DNA of 39,338 nucleotides from Alphaproteobacteria bacterium (GCA_028066985.1 JALCBB010000004.1:1-39338), one strand, 5' to 3'. Positions 27,471 through 36,670 are shown, counted from the first letter of the stretch. The notes: generated by a model from the sequence alone, not told the origin. Program-made: numbers and translations.

Positions 27471-30400
27471 ATTTTCGGGGAGGCCGCTCAGCAACTTCAA
27501 ATGCCGGTTCGCCAGCAACAGCATAGACAAGCGCGGGTTCGCATCCACCCGCAACTCCGACAACAACTCGTGCGCCCGCTCATACTCCCGCCGATGCCGG
27601 CTCACCCAGCGGCCGATCGTCGCCTCCGGCTCCAAACCACGCCGCCCGCCCTGCGACAATATCCGCATCGTCAAAGCCGCCTGGTGAAAGTCCGCGTCCT
27701 CCAGCAGACTCTGAACCGCCAGTTTGTCCCACAATGTCAGACGCGGCACCTTCCCCGCCGCCGAACGCAGCCAGTCATACCCGAAATACTCCCCCACCCC
27801 GAAAAACAAACCCGCCACCTCCGCCACAGGCAGACCAAAACGCTGCGCCAGGTCCGATATCCCGCACGCCGACGACAAAAACGGCAGAAACGCCACCTCC
27901 CGCGCCAATGAACCGACAATCCCAAGTTCCGTAAATCGCTCCACCCGCCCCGCGAAACGCGCCAGACTGTCACCCTCAAGCAAATCCGCGCCCATCTCCG
28001 CCAGAGCCTCCACATCGCCGCGATAGCGCGCGACCTGCACCCCGATCGCGCCGTCGGCGCCGTTGCGCAAAAACCACGCCGTCGCCAGTTCGCAGAGACG
28101 CGCCGCCTCCACCAGCACCGCCTCGTCAGGACGGCGCGGATCAAAATCCATCGCCTCCGCAAGACGCCACAGACGCGGAATGGAAAACAACGCCAGCGTC
28201 ATTATCCACGCCCGCACCACCGCCTCGCTCTCGCTCCCCGTGCGCTCGCCGATCTCGCTCACAAACGCCACGCCCATCCGATTGCCGACGCCGTTCGCCA
28301 GCAGCATCGCCGTGATCTCGCGCCGCAGCGGATGCCGCAAAATCTCCGCCGAATAACGCCGCGACAACACCCCGGGAAAATACGCCAGCAACTCCGACTC
28401 CAGAAACGAATCCTCAAGCAGGTCCGAACCGATCAGGTCGTCATACAGGGCGTTCTTCGTGTGCGCCAGAAGCACAGACAACTCCGGACGCGTCAGACCC
28501 AGGCCGCGGCGGTTTCTGTCCTCAAACTCCTCGGCCTCCGGCAGACCCGACAGGCGACGGTCTAATTCATGGTGTCGCTCCAGATGCCGTATCACATGAC
28601 GCAGCCGGTCGCTCAGCGCGACGCTCAAGCCCTCCATCACGCTCAGACTCTGCACCTGCAGAAAATTATGACGCAGGACATGCGCCGCCACATCCGTCTC
28701 CATTGAGCCGAGCAGCCGGTCGCGCGCCGCGCGCGACAACTCGCCGCGCGACTCCGCGCCCGCCAGCAGAATTTTGATGTTCACCTCGTGGTCGGAGCAG
28801 TCCACGCCCGCCGAGTTGTCAATGAAGTCGGTGTTGATGTGTCCGCCGCAGGTCGCGTATTCAACGCGCCCGGCCTGGGTCACGCCGAGATTCGCGCCCT
28901 CCGCCACCACCAGCGCGCGCACCTCGCGGCCGCGGACGCGAATCGCGTCGTTGGCGTGGTCGGAGAGCGCCGCGTCGCTCTCATGACTGCCGCGCACATA
29001 AGTGCCGATGCCGCCGAACCACAGCAGGTCGGCTTCGGCGCGGAGAATCGCGCGCATGATGTCGGCCGGCGGCATCTCGCCCGCGTCAACTCCCAGACGC
29101 CGCGCCGCCGCCTCGCTCAGGCGAATCTGTTTCTCCGAACGCGCATGCACGCCGCCGCCGCGCGACAACTTCGCCGTGTCAAAATGATTCCAGTCCAGGC
29201 CGCCGCGAAAGAGCCGGCGGCGTTCCGCGAACTGAACGGACGGGTCGGGATTCGGATCCAGAAATATCCAGCGATGATTGAACGCCGCCACCAGCCGCAG
29301 CGAGCGCGACAACAGCAGTCCGTTGCCGAAAACATCGCCCGACATGTCGCCGACGCCTGTCACCGTGAGCGGCGCGGTGTCGGCGTCGCGTCCGAGTTCG
29401 CGGAAATGGCGGCGCACCGACTCCCACGCGCCGCGCGCGGTGATTCCCATCTCCTTGTGGTTGTAGCCCGCCGACCCGCCGGACGCGAAGGCGTCGCGCA
29501 GCCAGAAGTCGTGCGCCGCCGCGACGCCGTTGGCGATGTCGGAAAAATTCGCCGTGCCTTTGTCGGCCGCGACAACAAAATAGGGGTCGGGCGCGTCCAG
29601 ACAGACCACGCCTTCCGGACGCAGAAGGGCGCCGGCGGCGTCGCGGTTGTCGGTCACCTCAAGGAGCGCGGTGATGAAGCGGCGATACGCGTCCTCGCCC
29701 GCGGTCGCCAGCGCCGCGCGCTCGGCGGGCGGACGGCGCAGGGCGAAGCCTCCTTTCGCGCCCGCGGGAACAATCACCGCGTTTTTCACTTCCTGCGCCT
29801 TCGCGAGTCCGAGAATTTCGTCGCGGAAGTCGTCCGGGCGGTCGGACCAGCGCAGTCCGCCGCGCGCGATGCGTCCGAAGCGCAGATGCACGCCGTCAAA
29901 GTCGGGCGCCGAGACGAAAATCTCGGCGAGCGGACGCGGACGCGGCAGAAACTCAAGGCGGCGCGGCTCCAGTTTGAACGACACGACTTCGCCGCTGCGG
30001 CTGTCGGCGCCGGCGCGCCAGTAGTTGCTGCGGACGATCGCGCGCACCACTTCCAGGAGGGCGCGGAGGATTCTGTCCTGCGCGGCGTCCGAGACGGCTT
30101 CCAGGGTTTTTTCAATTTGTGTTTCAATCGCCGCGCCGCGCCGCTTGCGTTCTTTTGCTGTCGCCGTCACCGTCGCTGTCACCGTCGCGGACGATGACGG
30201 GGACATTAACGGTGACGATGATGCGCCCGCTGTCACCGTCTCTGTCACCTTCGCGGACGAGGACATTAACGCGGACGATGACGATGGCGCGCTCGTCGTC
30301 ACCGTTTCTGTCTCCGTCTCCGTCACCGTCGCTGTCTCCGTTTCCCCCGCGTCCGGGCGGAGGCGCGTTTCAAACAGCGACACCAGCATCCGCGCCGCCG

Positions 30401-32954
30401 CCGGCGTCCGCATCAGCGCGTTGGCGATGGAATCCAGACTCGCCGGAAAACGCGTCTGCAGAAGATAACGGCCGAAGGCGCGCAGAATCGCCGCCTCCTG
30501 TGGCGACAGGCCGGCGCGCAGAACCAGGCCGTTCATGCGGTCGTCTTCAATGCGTCCTGTGAGGACGCCGACAAAGCACTCCGCCAGCGCCTCGCGGATG
30601 TGCGCCGGCGGCGGCGGCGAGTCTCCGAGCAGCAGCGAAAAGTCGTAGAGCCAGATGCGGTGGCCGCCCGTCGTGCGGAACGAAAATGTATGCTCCTCGC
30701 GCACGCGGAACCCCATGCGCTCAAGCACCGGCAGCGTGTCCGAGAGCGAAAGTTGATCGCCCGGATGCAGACAGCGAAACGCCAGACGCGCCTCGCCCGA
30801 AGGAACATCGCCGGGCGCGTCATACGCCCGCTCCCCCGGAGACGCGCGCGCGCTCACATGATCGCCGAACCACTCCAGCCGCGCGCGCAGTTCCGCCTCT
30901 TCGGCGACCTGATCCAGCCACGCCAGATCCGCCGACGCCTGAATCGGCGCGTAGCGGTCGGCGTATTCGTCGGAGATGCTGCCGCCCCATCGGCGCAGCA
31001 CCGCCGCCGCGCGCTCCTCGCCGAGGCGTTCTATCAGACGCCGCGCCAGACGCTCGCGCCACGAACGCAGACGCTCGTCAATCTCGCGCGTCAGTCGCTG
31101 CAGCGAAATCTGCCGCCGCGCGCCGATGAAGAGTCCGTGAACGCGGACGAGCGAACTTTCGTCGTGAACGGCGCGGAGGGCGTGCGGCTTCGCGTCCAGG
31201 GCGCGCGCGACATAGCGGCGGATTTCTTCCAGCGCCGCCTCGCTCACATTGAGACGCGGCAGGCAGAGCGTCACATACCAGAGTTGCTCGGTCGTCTCGT
31301 GATGCGCGAAGACCCGCGTGCCGGGCTGTTCCTGAAGGCTTTCTATCGCGACCGCGAGTTCCGCCGTGTGCGGGGCGGGAAGGTGAAACAATTCGTCGCG
31401 CGGCCAGGTGTTGAGGATATGCCGCAGCGCCTTGCCGCTGTGCGACGACTCCGAGAGGCCGGCGCGTCCGGTGATTTCCACGAGTTTGCGGCGCAGGATC
31501 GGAATCTCGCCGATGTCTATGAAATACACATTGGAGGTGAAGAGTCCGACGAACATCGCGAAGACCGGCTTCTGTCCGCGCGCGGCGGGAAGGCGCACGA
31601 CCACGAGGTCCATCGGCGCGTCCAGATGAACGCGCGAGCGCATGCTGGATTTCCAGATCACCAGACGGCCGGGCGGCTCGTGGCGCGTCTTCGGCAGATT
31701 TTCGCGGCGACGGAAAATGCCGAGCGCCCGGCTCTGACTGCGGCGGCGCTCGGTGCCGGTCAGCGCGCCGAGGAATGTGAAGTGATCGTCGGCGAGCCAG
31801 CGCAGGAACTCGGCTTCTTCGGCGCGTTTTTCGCTTCGTGAGGACGAGGCGTCGGCGGCGAGGATGTCGGCGATTTCGCGGCAGCGGCGGCGCATCGCGC
31901 GCCAGTCGGCGACGGCGAGGTTGAGGTCGGCGTAGGTTGAGCGCATCTCGGCGTGAATCTCCGCCATTCGTTCCACCGCGCTCGGCGAGAGTTCTATCAG
32001 CACGACGGATTCGCTTTTGCGTCCGCGTGTTTCGGCTGTTGTGCCGGTCTCGCCGGCCGCGTCGGCTCTGGAGCCGGGGACGAGGTGCGTGAGGCGTCCG
32101 CCGGAGTCGCGGACGACGGAGACGACCGGATGCAGCACGAGGCGCGTCTCAACGCCGAGACGATTCAGCGCCGCGAGGGTGCTGTCGACGAGGAACGGCT
32201 TGTCGTCGTGAATCGTCAGCAGAAACGGACGCGCCGCCGACATCGGGTCGGATGACGGCGCGTGAAAGACTTCAAGAATCTCGCGTCCGCCCGCGCGTCT
32301 TCGCAGACGGCGGAAACTGTGCGCCGCCGCCGCCGCGAGCGCGGCCGGATCGCGCGCGCGCAGGGCTTCGTCGGTTGTGGTGGCGAAGAGGGCGGGCAGG
32401 TAGCGCGCCGCGAGCGCGAGTTCTTTTTTGTCGGACGCGTCGCCGAGGTCAATGCCGCCCGCCTGTCCGGCGAGTGCGAAGAGGGTCTGCGTCGGCTTGC
32501 CGCGCGGCGCGCGCAGGTAGCCGAGGCTTTCGGCGCTCAGGCGGTCGCGCACGCTGCCGGCTTTTGCCTGTCTCTTCGCTCCCGCCTTTGGCGCCGCCGC
32601 CGTTGTCGCCGCCTTTTTTGTCACCTTTTTGGTCGACGGGGACGATGAAGCCGCCCGCCTCGCCGCCCGTTTTTTTGTCGCCGCCGTTTTTGTCCCCGGG
32701 GACGACGAGGCTGCGCGTCCTCTCGCCTTTTTTGTCGCCTGCTTCGCGGACGCCGTTTTTGTCGCCCGCTTCACTGACACCTTTTTGGTCGACGGGGACG
32801 ATGAGGCTGTCCGTCTCCTTGTCCGGCTTTTTTTCGGCGCCGTTTTTGTCGCCCGCTTCGCGGACGCCTTCTTTGTCACCTTTTTGGTCGACGGGGACGA
32901 TGAGGACACCCGCCCTCTCGCCTGTTTTTTTGTCGTGCGTGTCTTTCGCGCCAT
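27468..32954 (-). CDS. gdhB: NAD-specific glutamate dehydrogenase (large, about 180 kDa class) with two repeat-rich insertions
   Basis: 1828 aa; KPFLVDSTLAALNRLGVE, GLRWSDRPDDFRDEILGLAKAQEVKNAVIVPAGAKGGF, SAGYNHKEMGITARGAWESVRRHFRELG, GVGDMSGDVFGNGLLLS, AEGANLGVTQAGRVEYA. Confidence 0.96.
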   Translation of the reverse strand: MARKTRTTKKQARGRVSSSSPSTKKVTKKASAKRATKTAPKKSRTRRRTASSSPSTKKVSVKRATKTASAKQATKKARGRAASSSPGTKTAATKKRAARRAASSSPSTKKVTKKAATTAAAPKAGAKRQAKAGSVRDRLSAESLGYLRAPRGKPTQTLFALAGQAGGIDLGDASDKKELALAARYLPALFATTTDEALRARDPAALAAAAAHSFRRLRRRAGGREILEVFHAPSSDPMSAARPFLLTIHDDKPFLVDSTLAALNRLGVETRLVLHPVVSVVRDSGGRLTHLVPGSRADAAGETGTTAETRGRKSESVVLIELSPSAVERMAEIHAEMRSTYADLNLAVADWRAMRRRCREIADILAADASSSRSEKRAEEAEFLRWLADDHFTFLGALTGTERRRSQSRALGIFRRRENLPKTRHEPPGRLVIWKSSMRSRVHLDAPMDLVVVRLPAARGQKPVFAMFVGLFTSNVYFIDIGEIPILRRKLVEITGRAGLSESSHSGKALRHILNTWPRDELFHLPAPHTAELAVAIESLQEQPGTRVFAHHETTEQLWYVTLCLPRLNVSEAALEEIRRYVARALDAKPHALRAVHDESSLVRVHGLFIGARRQISLQRLTREIDERLRSWRERLARRLIERLGEERAAAVLRRWGGSISDEYADRYAPIQASADLAWLDQVAEEAELRARLEWFGDHVSARASPGERAYDAPGDVPSGEARLAFRCLHPGDQLSLSDTLPVLERMGFRVREEHTFSFRTTGGHRIWLYDFSLLLGDSPPPPAHIREALAECFVGVLTGRIEDDRMNGLVLRAGLSPQEAAILRAFGRYLLQTRFPASLDSIANALMRTPAAARMLVSLFETRLRPDAGETETATVTETETETVTTSAPSSSSALMSSSAKVTETVTAGASSSPLMSPSSSATVTATVTATAKERKRRGAAIETQIEKTLEAVSDAAQDRILRALLEVVRAIVRSNYWRAGADSRSGEVVSFKLEPRRLEFLPRPRPLAEIFVSAPDFDGVHLRFGRIARGGLRWSDRPDDFRDEILGLAKAQEVKNAVIVPAGAKGGFALRRPPAERAALATAGEDAYRRFITALLEVTDNRDAAGALLRPEGVVCLDAPDPYFVVAADKGTANFSDIANGVAAAHDFWLRDAFASGGSAGYNHKEMGITARGAWESVRRHFRELGRDADTAPLTVTGVGDMSGDVFGNGLLLSRSLRLVAAFNHRWIFLDPNPDPSVQFAERRRLFRGGLDWNHFDTAKLSRGGGVHARSEKQIRLSEAAARRLGVDAGEMPPADIMRAILRAEADLLWFGGIGTYVRGSHESDAALSDHANDAIRVRGREVRALVVAEGANLGVTQAGRVEYATCGGHINTDFIDNSAGVDCSDHEVNIKILLAGAESRGELSRAARDRLLGSMETDVAAHVLRHNFLQVQSLSVMEGLSVALSDRLRHVIRHLERHHELDRRLSGLPEAEEFEDRNRRGLGLTRPELSVLLAHTKNALYDDLIGSDLLEDSFLESELLAYFPGVLSRRYSAEILRHPLRREITAMLLANGVGNRMGVAFVSEIGERTGSESEAVVRAWIMTLALFSIPRLWRLAEAMDFDPRRPDEAVLVEAARLCELATAWFLRNGADGAIGVQVARYRGDVEALAEMGADLLEGDSLARFAGRVERFTELGIVGSLAREVAFLPFLSSACGISDLAQRFGLPVAEVAGLFFGVGEYFGYDWLRSAAGKVPRLTLWDKLAVQSLLEDADFHQAALTMRILSQGGRRGLEPEATIGRWVSRHRREYERAHELLSELRVDANPRLSMLLLANRHLKLLSGLPEN
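30158..30352 (-). repeat. GTC/GAC-rich repeat tract inside gdh (internal)
   Basis: Encodes GETETATVTETETETVTTSAPSSSSALMSSSAKVTETVTAGASSSPLMSPSSSATVTATVTATAKE. Confidence 0.9.
32565..32954 (-). repeat. Repeat-rich N-terminal region of gdh
   Basis: Lysine-rich SSPSTKKVTKKA / SVKRATKTASAKQATKK repeats; the same strand read in another frame (ORF 32449-32976) gives VPVDQKGDKKGGDNGG, like the fdhA insert. Confidence 0.88.
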
Positions 32955-33012
32955 TTAAGCCTCTCCCGAAAGACAACCCTAGCAGATTTTCGCCGTCCGC
33001 AAAAACCCGAAG

Positions 33013-33903
33013 TCAGCCGCCGCCGCGCTCGCCGCGCGCAAGCAGAATCGCCCCCTCAAGAGCATCGCCAAGCGGCTCCGACAAACATCCGCGCCAGCGC
33101 GAAGACAGCAAAGGCGCGTAAAGTCCGCTCAAGCCCCCCAGCAGAAACAGACGCGGTGAACGCTCCGGACACAACGCCGCCAGGGTCGCCTCCAACGCCG
33201 ACAGCGCGCGCGCGATGATCGCCGCCGCCGTCTCGTCTCCGTCGCGCGCGCCCGCGAAAACCCGCGGCGCATACCCCGCGAAGTCGCGCGGCGTCGCCGA
33301 AGCCGCGAACAACGCCAGACGCGGCGCGTCTCCGCCGAACTCTTCAAGGATCGCCGTCGTCAGGGGCGTGCGCGGCGTCACTCCGTCATGCGCCAGGAGC
33401 GACTCGCGCACCGCCTCAAAACCGATCACCGCGCCCGACGACTGATCGCCTCCCATGAAACCCCAGCCGCCCAGACGGAAAATCTCGCCGCCGCGCCGCG
33501 CGATATACACCGAACCCGTGCCGAGCAAAGCAAGCGCGCCGTCGCTGTCCGCGTCGCCGAGCGCGCCCGCGAGCGCCGTCTCGGAGTCGCTCACAATGCG
33601 CAGCGAGCCGAACGGCAGACGAGCCGAAACACGCGCCGCCGCCGCCGCGTCAATGTTGGAACCCGCGAGACCCAGCACCGCGTGACTCGCCGAAAATATC
33701 CGCGCCAGATCGCCGTTGTCCGCGCCCGCCGCGCGCGCCGCCTCGGACGCCGCCGCGACAATGCGCTCCGCCGCGAGCGTCTCGTAACTCGTCAGATTGC
33801 TGGATTCCGCCGCGCCGCGTCCGCGTATCGCGCCGTCGCGCGGCGCATACGCCGCCCGCGTGCCGCTGCCGCCGCCGTCAATCCCGAAAAACACCTCGGT
33901 CAT
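33013..33903 (-). CDS. BadF/BadG/BcrA/BcrD ATPase family protein (GlcNAc kinase-like)
   Basis: FFGIDGGGSGTRAAYA, LALLGTGSVYIARRGGE, GGWGFMGGDQSSGAVIGFEAVR. Confidence 0.9.
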   Translation of the reverse strand: MTEVFFGIDGGGSGTRAAYAPRDGAIRGRGAAESSNLTSYETLAAERIVAAASEAARAAGADNGDLARIFSASHAVLGLAGSNIDAAAAARVSARLPFGSLRIVSDSETALAGALGDADSDGALALLGTGSVYIARRGGEIFRLGGWGFMGGDQSSGAVIGFEAVRESLLAHDGVTPRTPLTTAILEEFGGDAPRLALFAASATPRDFAGYAPRVFAGARDGDETAAAIIARALSALEATLAALCPERSPRLFLLGGLSGLYAPLLSSRWRGCLSEPLGDALEGAILLARGERGGG

Positions 33904-33944
33904 TTAATTAACCTGCACACCCTGTCGTCCGTCAGTGAAAAACA

Positions 33945-34020
33945 ATTTTAACTTTGCGGACAACGGCCGCAGGTTCAACCACGATTTAATTGACACCGTG
34001 GCGGTCGTCTGTCCCTTAAT
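33945..34020 (+). repeat. Decayed/internally deleted intergenic element
   Basis: TTTGCGGACAACGGCCGCAGGTTCAACC...GTCTGTCCCTTAATTAA: hairpin and outer edge retained, core missing. Confidence 0.55.
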
Positions 34021-34039
34021 TAAAGAGAAAGACAATTTT

Positions 34040-34147
34040 AATTTTTTGCGGGCAGCGCCCGCAGGCATCAGTTGGCGCAGTTCGCTTGAGCCAACACTGT
34101 GAATGTCTAAGTCAAACTCCCACTAATGCCAGAGACCGCACTTCGAA
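34040..34147 (+). repeat. Intergenic element, copy I (forward)
   Basis: Hairpin GCGGGCAGCGCCCGC 34048-34062, core to ATGCC 34130, outer CGCACTTCG. Confidence 0.9.
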
Positions 34148-34162
34148 AAGTCCCGTAGAACA

Positions 34163-34338
34163 AACCTCTGGCATTAGTGAGCGCTGAATTCAGACTCTTA
34201 AAGCAGTCGCTCAAGCGAACAACACCCACTTAAGCCCGCGGGCGCTGCCCGCCTCAAGCGAACAACACCCACTTAAGCCCGCGGGCGCTGCCCGCCTCAA
34301 GCGAACAACACCCACTTAAGCCCGCGGGCGCTGCCCGC
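34163..34338 (-). repeat. Intergenic element, copy J (reverse) with triplicated hairpin end
   Basis: CCTCTGGCATTAGTGAGCGC...CGCTCAAGCGAACAACACCCACTTAAGCCCGCGGGCGCTGCCCGC; end module repeated. Confidence 0.88.
34210..34338 (-). repeat. Three perfect tandem 43-bp repeats
   Basis: CTCAAGCGAACAACACCCACTTAAGCCCGCGGGCGCTGCCCGC at 34210-34252, 34253-34295, 34296-34338. Confidence 0.97.
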
Positions 34339-34346
34339 CGCCACTG

Positions 34347-34418
34347 AGCGGGCGAAGGGATTCGAACCCTCGACCCCAACCTTGGCAAGGTTGTGCTCTA
34401 CCCCTGAGCTACGCCCGC
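34347..34418 (-). tRNA. tRNA-Gly (anticodon GCC)
   Basis: GCGGGCGTAGCTCAGGGGTAGAGCACAACCTTGCCAAGGTTGGGGTCGAGGGTTCGAATCCCTTCGCCCGCT folds as cloverleaf; CCA not encoded. Confidence 0.97.
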
Positions 34419-34440
34419 ATACACAAAAACTATACCACAC

Positions 34441-35724
34441 CTACGGACACACAGGCAACTCCGACGAACCATGCCGCCGCGCCACCGAAAACTCCACCAC
34501 CCCGCCCAGCAAAGCGAACCCCCCCGCCAGCAGAAACAACCCCTCGTATCCCCCCAGCGTGACCAGCAGCCACACATAAAACGCCGACCCCGCCGCCTGA
34601 AACAAACCGAACAAAAACGACGCCCGCGCCCACACCCGCCGGCTCAACACCTCGTCGCCTCCGAGCAAAGCGCGAAGCCGCGCCGCCAGCACTCCGACCT
34701 GCGCGAAATTAAACACCCCGATGCAGAACGACATCACGCCCAGCACCCACACATTAACACTCGCTATCGGAACCAGCAGCGTCACCCCCAGCGCCAGCAA
34801 AGCCACGCGATACGAAAAACCGCGGCCGAACCTGTCGGCGAAGCGTCCGAAACAGAGAGAGCCGAAAATCGCGCCCGCTCCCATCATCTGCCAGTACAAT
34901 CCGCCCGTCGACATCCCGTAACCGAGTTCGCGCACCACAAAATCAATAAACAGCACCTGCGGCATCGCCAGACTCAGCGAACTCAGCGAATACGAAATAT
35001 AACTCCCGACAACCAGACGATGAACCGCCGAATCCACGGACGAATCCGCCGACACCGTTTCTGCCGCCGTCATTGTCGCCGTTGTCGCCGTCATTGCCGG
35101 CGCCGTTTCTGCCGCCGTTCGCGCCGGCGCTGTCGTCACCGTCGCCGTTTCCGTCTGCGAAGACTCGCGGGTGTCGTCGCTCCACGCGGCCCAGGTCAGT
35201 CCCGTCAGCGCCAGACATGTCACGCCCAGACCAAGCCACACCGTCGTCAGACTCAATTCCGACAACAGCGGCACCAGCAGCCCCGACAAAATCAGACCGC
35301 CGCCCATTCCCGAAACCAGGATGCCGCCGATCAGCGCATGATGCGGCGGCGGCGTGCGCGACTGCACATTGAGCATCGCCAGGACCAGCACCACTCCCGA
35401 GGTCATGCCGCCGGCGAAGAGAAAAAACGCGAACCACGCGAACTCGCCGGGACGCGAACACGCGAAAAAACTCAGCGCCGCCACGCACAAAGACGCGCGT
35501 ATCGCCGCTCCGGACGGCACGCGGAACCACGAGAACGACGCCAGCAGCGCGCCGGCGAGGTATCCGAAGAGGTTGCCGACGCCGAGGGTGTAGGTTTGCG
35601 TTTCGGAGAACCATCCTGCCTCTATGGCGAGCGGAATGAGGGTGGCGAAACTGAAGCGCGCCAGTCCCATCGTCACGAGGAGCGCGCAGAAGCCCGAGAA
35701 CACTATGTAGATCGTGCGTGCCAT
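34441..35724 (-). CDS. YbfB/YjiJ-family MFS transporter
   Basis: MARTIYIVFSGFCALLVTMGLARFSFATLIPLAI, GRFADRFGRGFSYRVALLALG; upstream extension to 36462 is spurious (antisense to YbaK gene). Confidence 0.88.
   Translation of the reverse strand: MARTIYIVFSGFCALLVTMGLARFSFATLIPLAIEAGWFSETQTYTLGVGNLFGYLAGALLASFSWFRVPSGAAIRASLCVAALSFFACSRPGEFAWFAFFLFAGGMTSGVVLVLAMLNVQSRTPPPHHALIGGILVSGMGGGLILSGLLVPLLSELSLTTVWLGLGVTCLALTGLTWAAWSDDTRESSQTETATVTTAPARTAAETAPAMTATTATMTAAETVSADSSVDSAVHRLVVGSYISYSLSSLSLAMPQVLFIDFVVRELGYGMSTGGLYWQMMGAGAIFGSLCFGRFADRFGRGFSYRVALLALGVTLLVPIASVNVWVLGVMSFCIGVFNFAQVGVLAARLRALLGGDEVLSRRVWARASFLFGLFQAAGSAFYVWLLVTLGGYEGLFLLAGGFALLGGVVEFSVARRHGSSELPVCP
35048..35165 (-). repeat. 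GTC/GCC-rich repeat tract in MFS central loop
   Basis: Encodes QTETATVTTAPARTAAETAPAMTATTATMTAAETVSA between the two six-TM halves. Confidence 0.85.
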
Positions 35725-35817
35725 GGCGGACAGGATCCCGTCGCAGAAGTCCCGCGCGGCGGCCGGAGCGGCGCGCGTCTTGTGGCTATAGCACTCCTGT
35801 GGCAGAAATACCAGACC

Positions 35818-36351
35818 ATGAGCGACAGCCCCGGCCAGGACGCGCTTTTCCGCCTGCTTGACGATCTCGGGATTCGGCGGCACACCTCGCGCCATCCGCC
35901 GCTTTTCACTGTGGAGGACTCGCGGCGTCTGCGCGGCGAGCTGCCCGGCGCGCATATCAAGAATTTGTTTCTTGTGGCGCGACGGGGGAAGCGCGAGAGG
36001 TCGTACTGGCTTTACACTTGTCTTGAGGAGCGCCGGGTTGATCTGCGGGGTCTGGCGCGCGCGCTGGACGCCGGTCGTTTTTCGTTTGCGGATGCTGATG
36101 TTCTGATGCGCCTGCTTGGGGTTTTGCCTGGCGCTGTGACGCCGCTTGCGGTGTTTGCGGATGCTGGTTGCGAGGTTCGTGTTGTGCTTGACGCGGCGCT
36201 TGTTCGGTCTGAGGAGGTGAATGCGCATCCGCTTGTTAACACGGCGACGACGCGTCTGGCGGTCGGTGATCTTGTGCGTTTTCTGGAGCATTGCGGACAC
36301 TCGCCGCTCTGGTTTGACCCTGACACGAATTCCCTTTCCCCCTCCCCTTGA
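35818..36351 (+). CDS. YbaK/ProX-type aminoacyl-tRNA deacylase
   Basis: HPPLFTVEDSRRLRGELPGAHIKNLFLVARRGK, LGVLPGAVTPLAVFADAGCEVRVVLD, VNAHPLVNTATTRL. Confidence 0.88.
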   Translation: MSDSPGQDALFRLLDDLGIRRHTSRHPPLFTVEDSRRLRGELPGAHIKNLFLVARRGKRERSYWLYTCLEERRVDLRGLARALDAGRFSFADADVLMRLLGVLPGAVTPLAVFADAGCEVRVVLDAALVRSEEVNAHPLVNTATTRLAVGDLVRFLEHCGHSPLWFDPDTNSLSPSP

Positions 36352-36354
36352 GAA

Positions 36355-36467
36355 TGAGACAGGCGAAGCGCGGCCTTTGGCATTAGTGGGCGTTTGACTA
36401 AGACATTCACAATAGCCGCTCAAGCGAGCGATGCCAGCAGACAGGTGCGGGCTAGCCCGCAAAAAAA
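36355..36467 (-). repeat. Intergenic element, copy K (reverse)
   Basis: GAGACAGGCGAAGCGCGGCCTTTGGCATTAGTGGGCGTTTGACTAAGACATTCACAATAGCCGCTCAAGCGAGCGATGCC, hairpin GCGGGCTAGCCCGC 36447-36460. Confidence 0.9.
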
Positions 36468-36532
36468 TTAAAAATAAAAAGAAAATAATTTATTTAATTG
36501 ACCCCCTAAATAGTCCATTTAATCTTTAATTT

Positions 36533-36650
36533 ATTTTTTTGCAGGCAGCGCCTGCAGGCATCAGTTGGTGCTGTTCGCTTGAGCCAACATCGTGAATGTC
36601 TTAGTCAAACGCCCACTAATGCCAAAATTCGCACTTCGTCTGTCCATTAA
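36533..36650 (+). repeat. Intergenic element, copy L (forward)
   Basis: Hairpin GCAGGCAGCGCCTGC 36541-36555, core to ATGCC 36623, outer CGCACTTCGTCTGTCCATTAATT. Confidence 0.9.
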
Positions 36651-36670
36651 TTGTCAATTAATTTCTATTT

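Noticed and set aside
32449-32976. 175-aa - strand ORF VPVDQKGDKKGG... as a separate gene
   Set aside because: It is an alternative frame of the gdh N-terminal repeat region on the same strand; used only as evidence for frame-independent repeat DNA.
34210-34338. CRISPR array
   Set aside because: The three 43-bp units are directly contiguous with no variable spacers and no cas genes are nearby.
35725-36462. N-terminal extension of the YbfB-like MFS ORF
   Set aside because: Basic non-conserved sequence antisense to the YbaK-family gene and repeat K; true start is the MARTIYIVF methionine at 35724.
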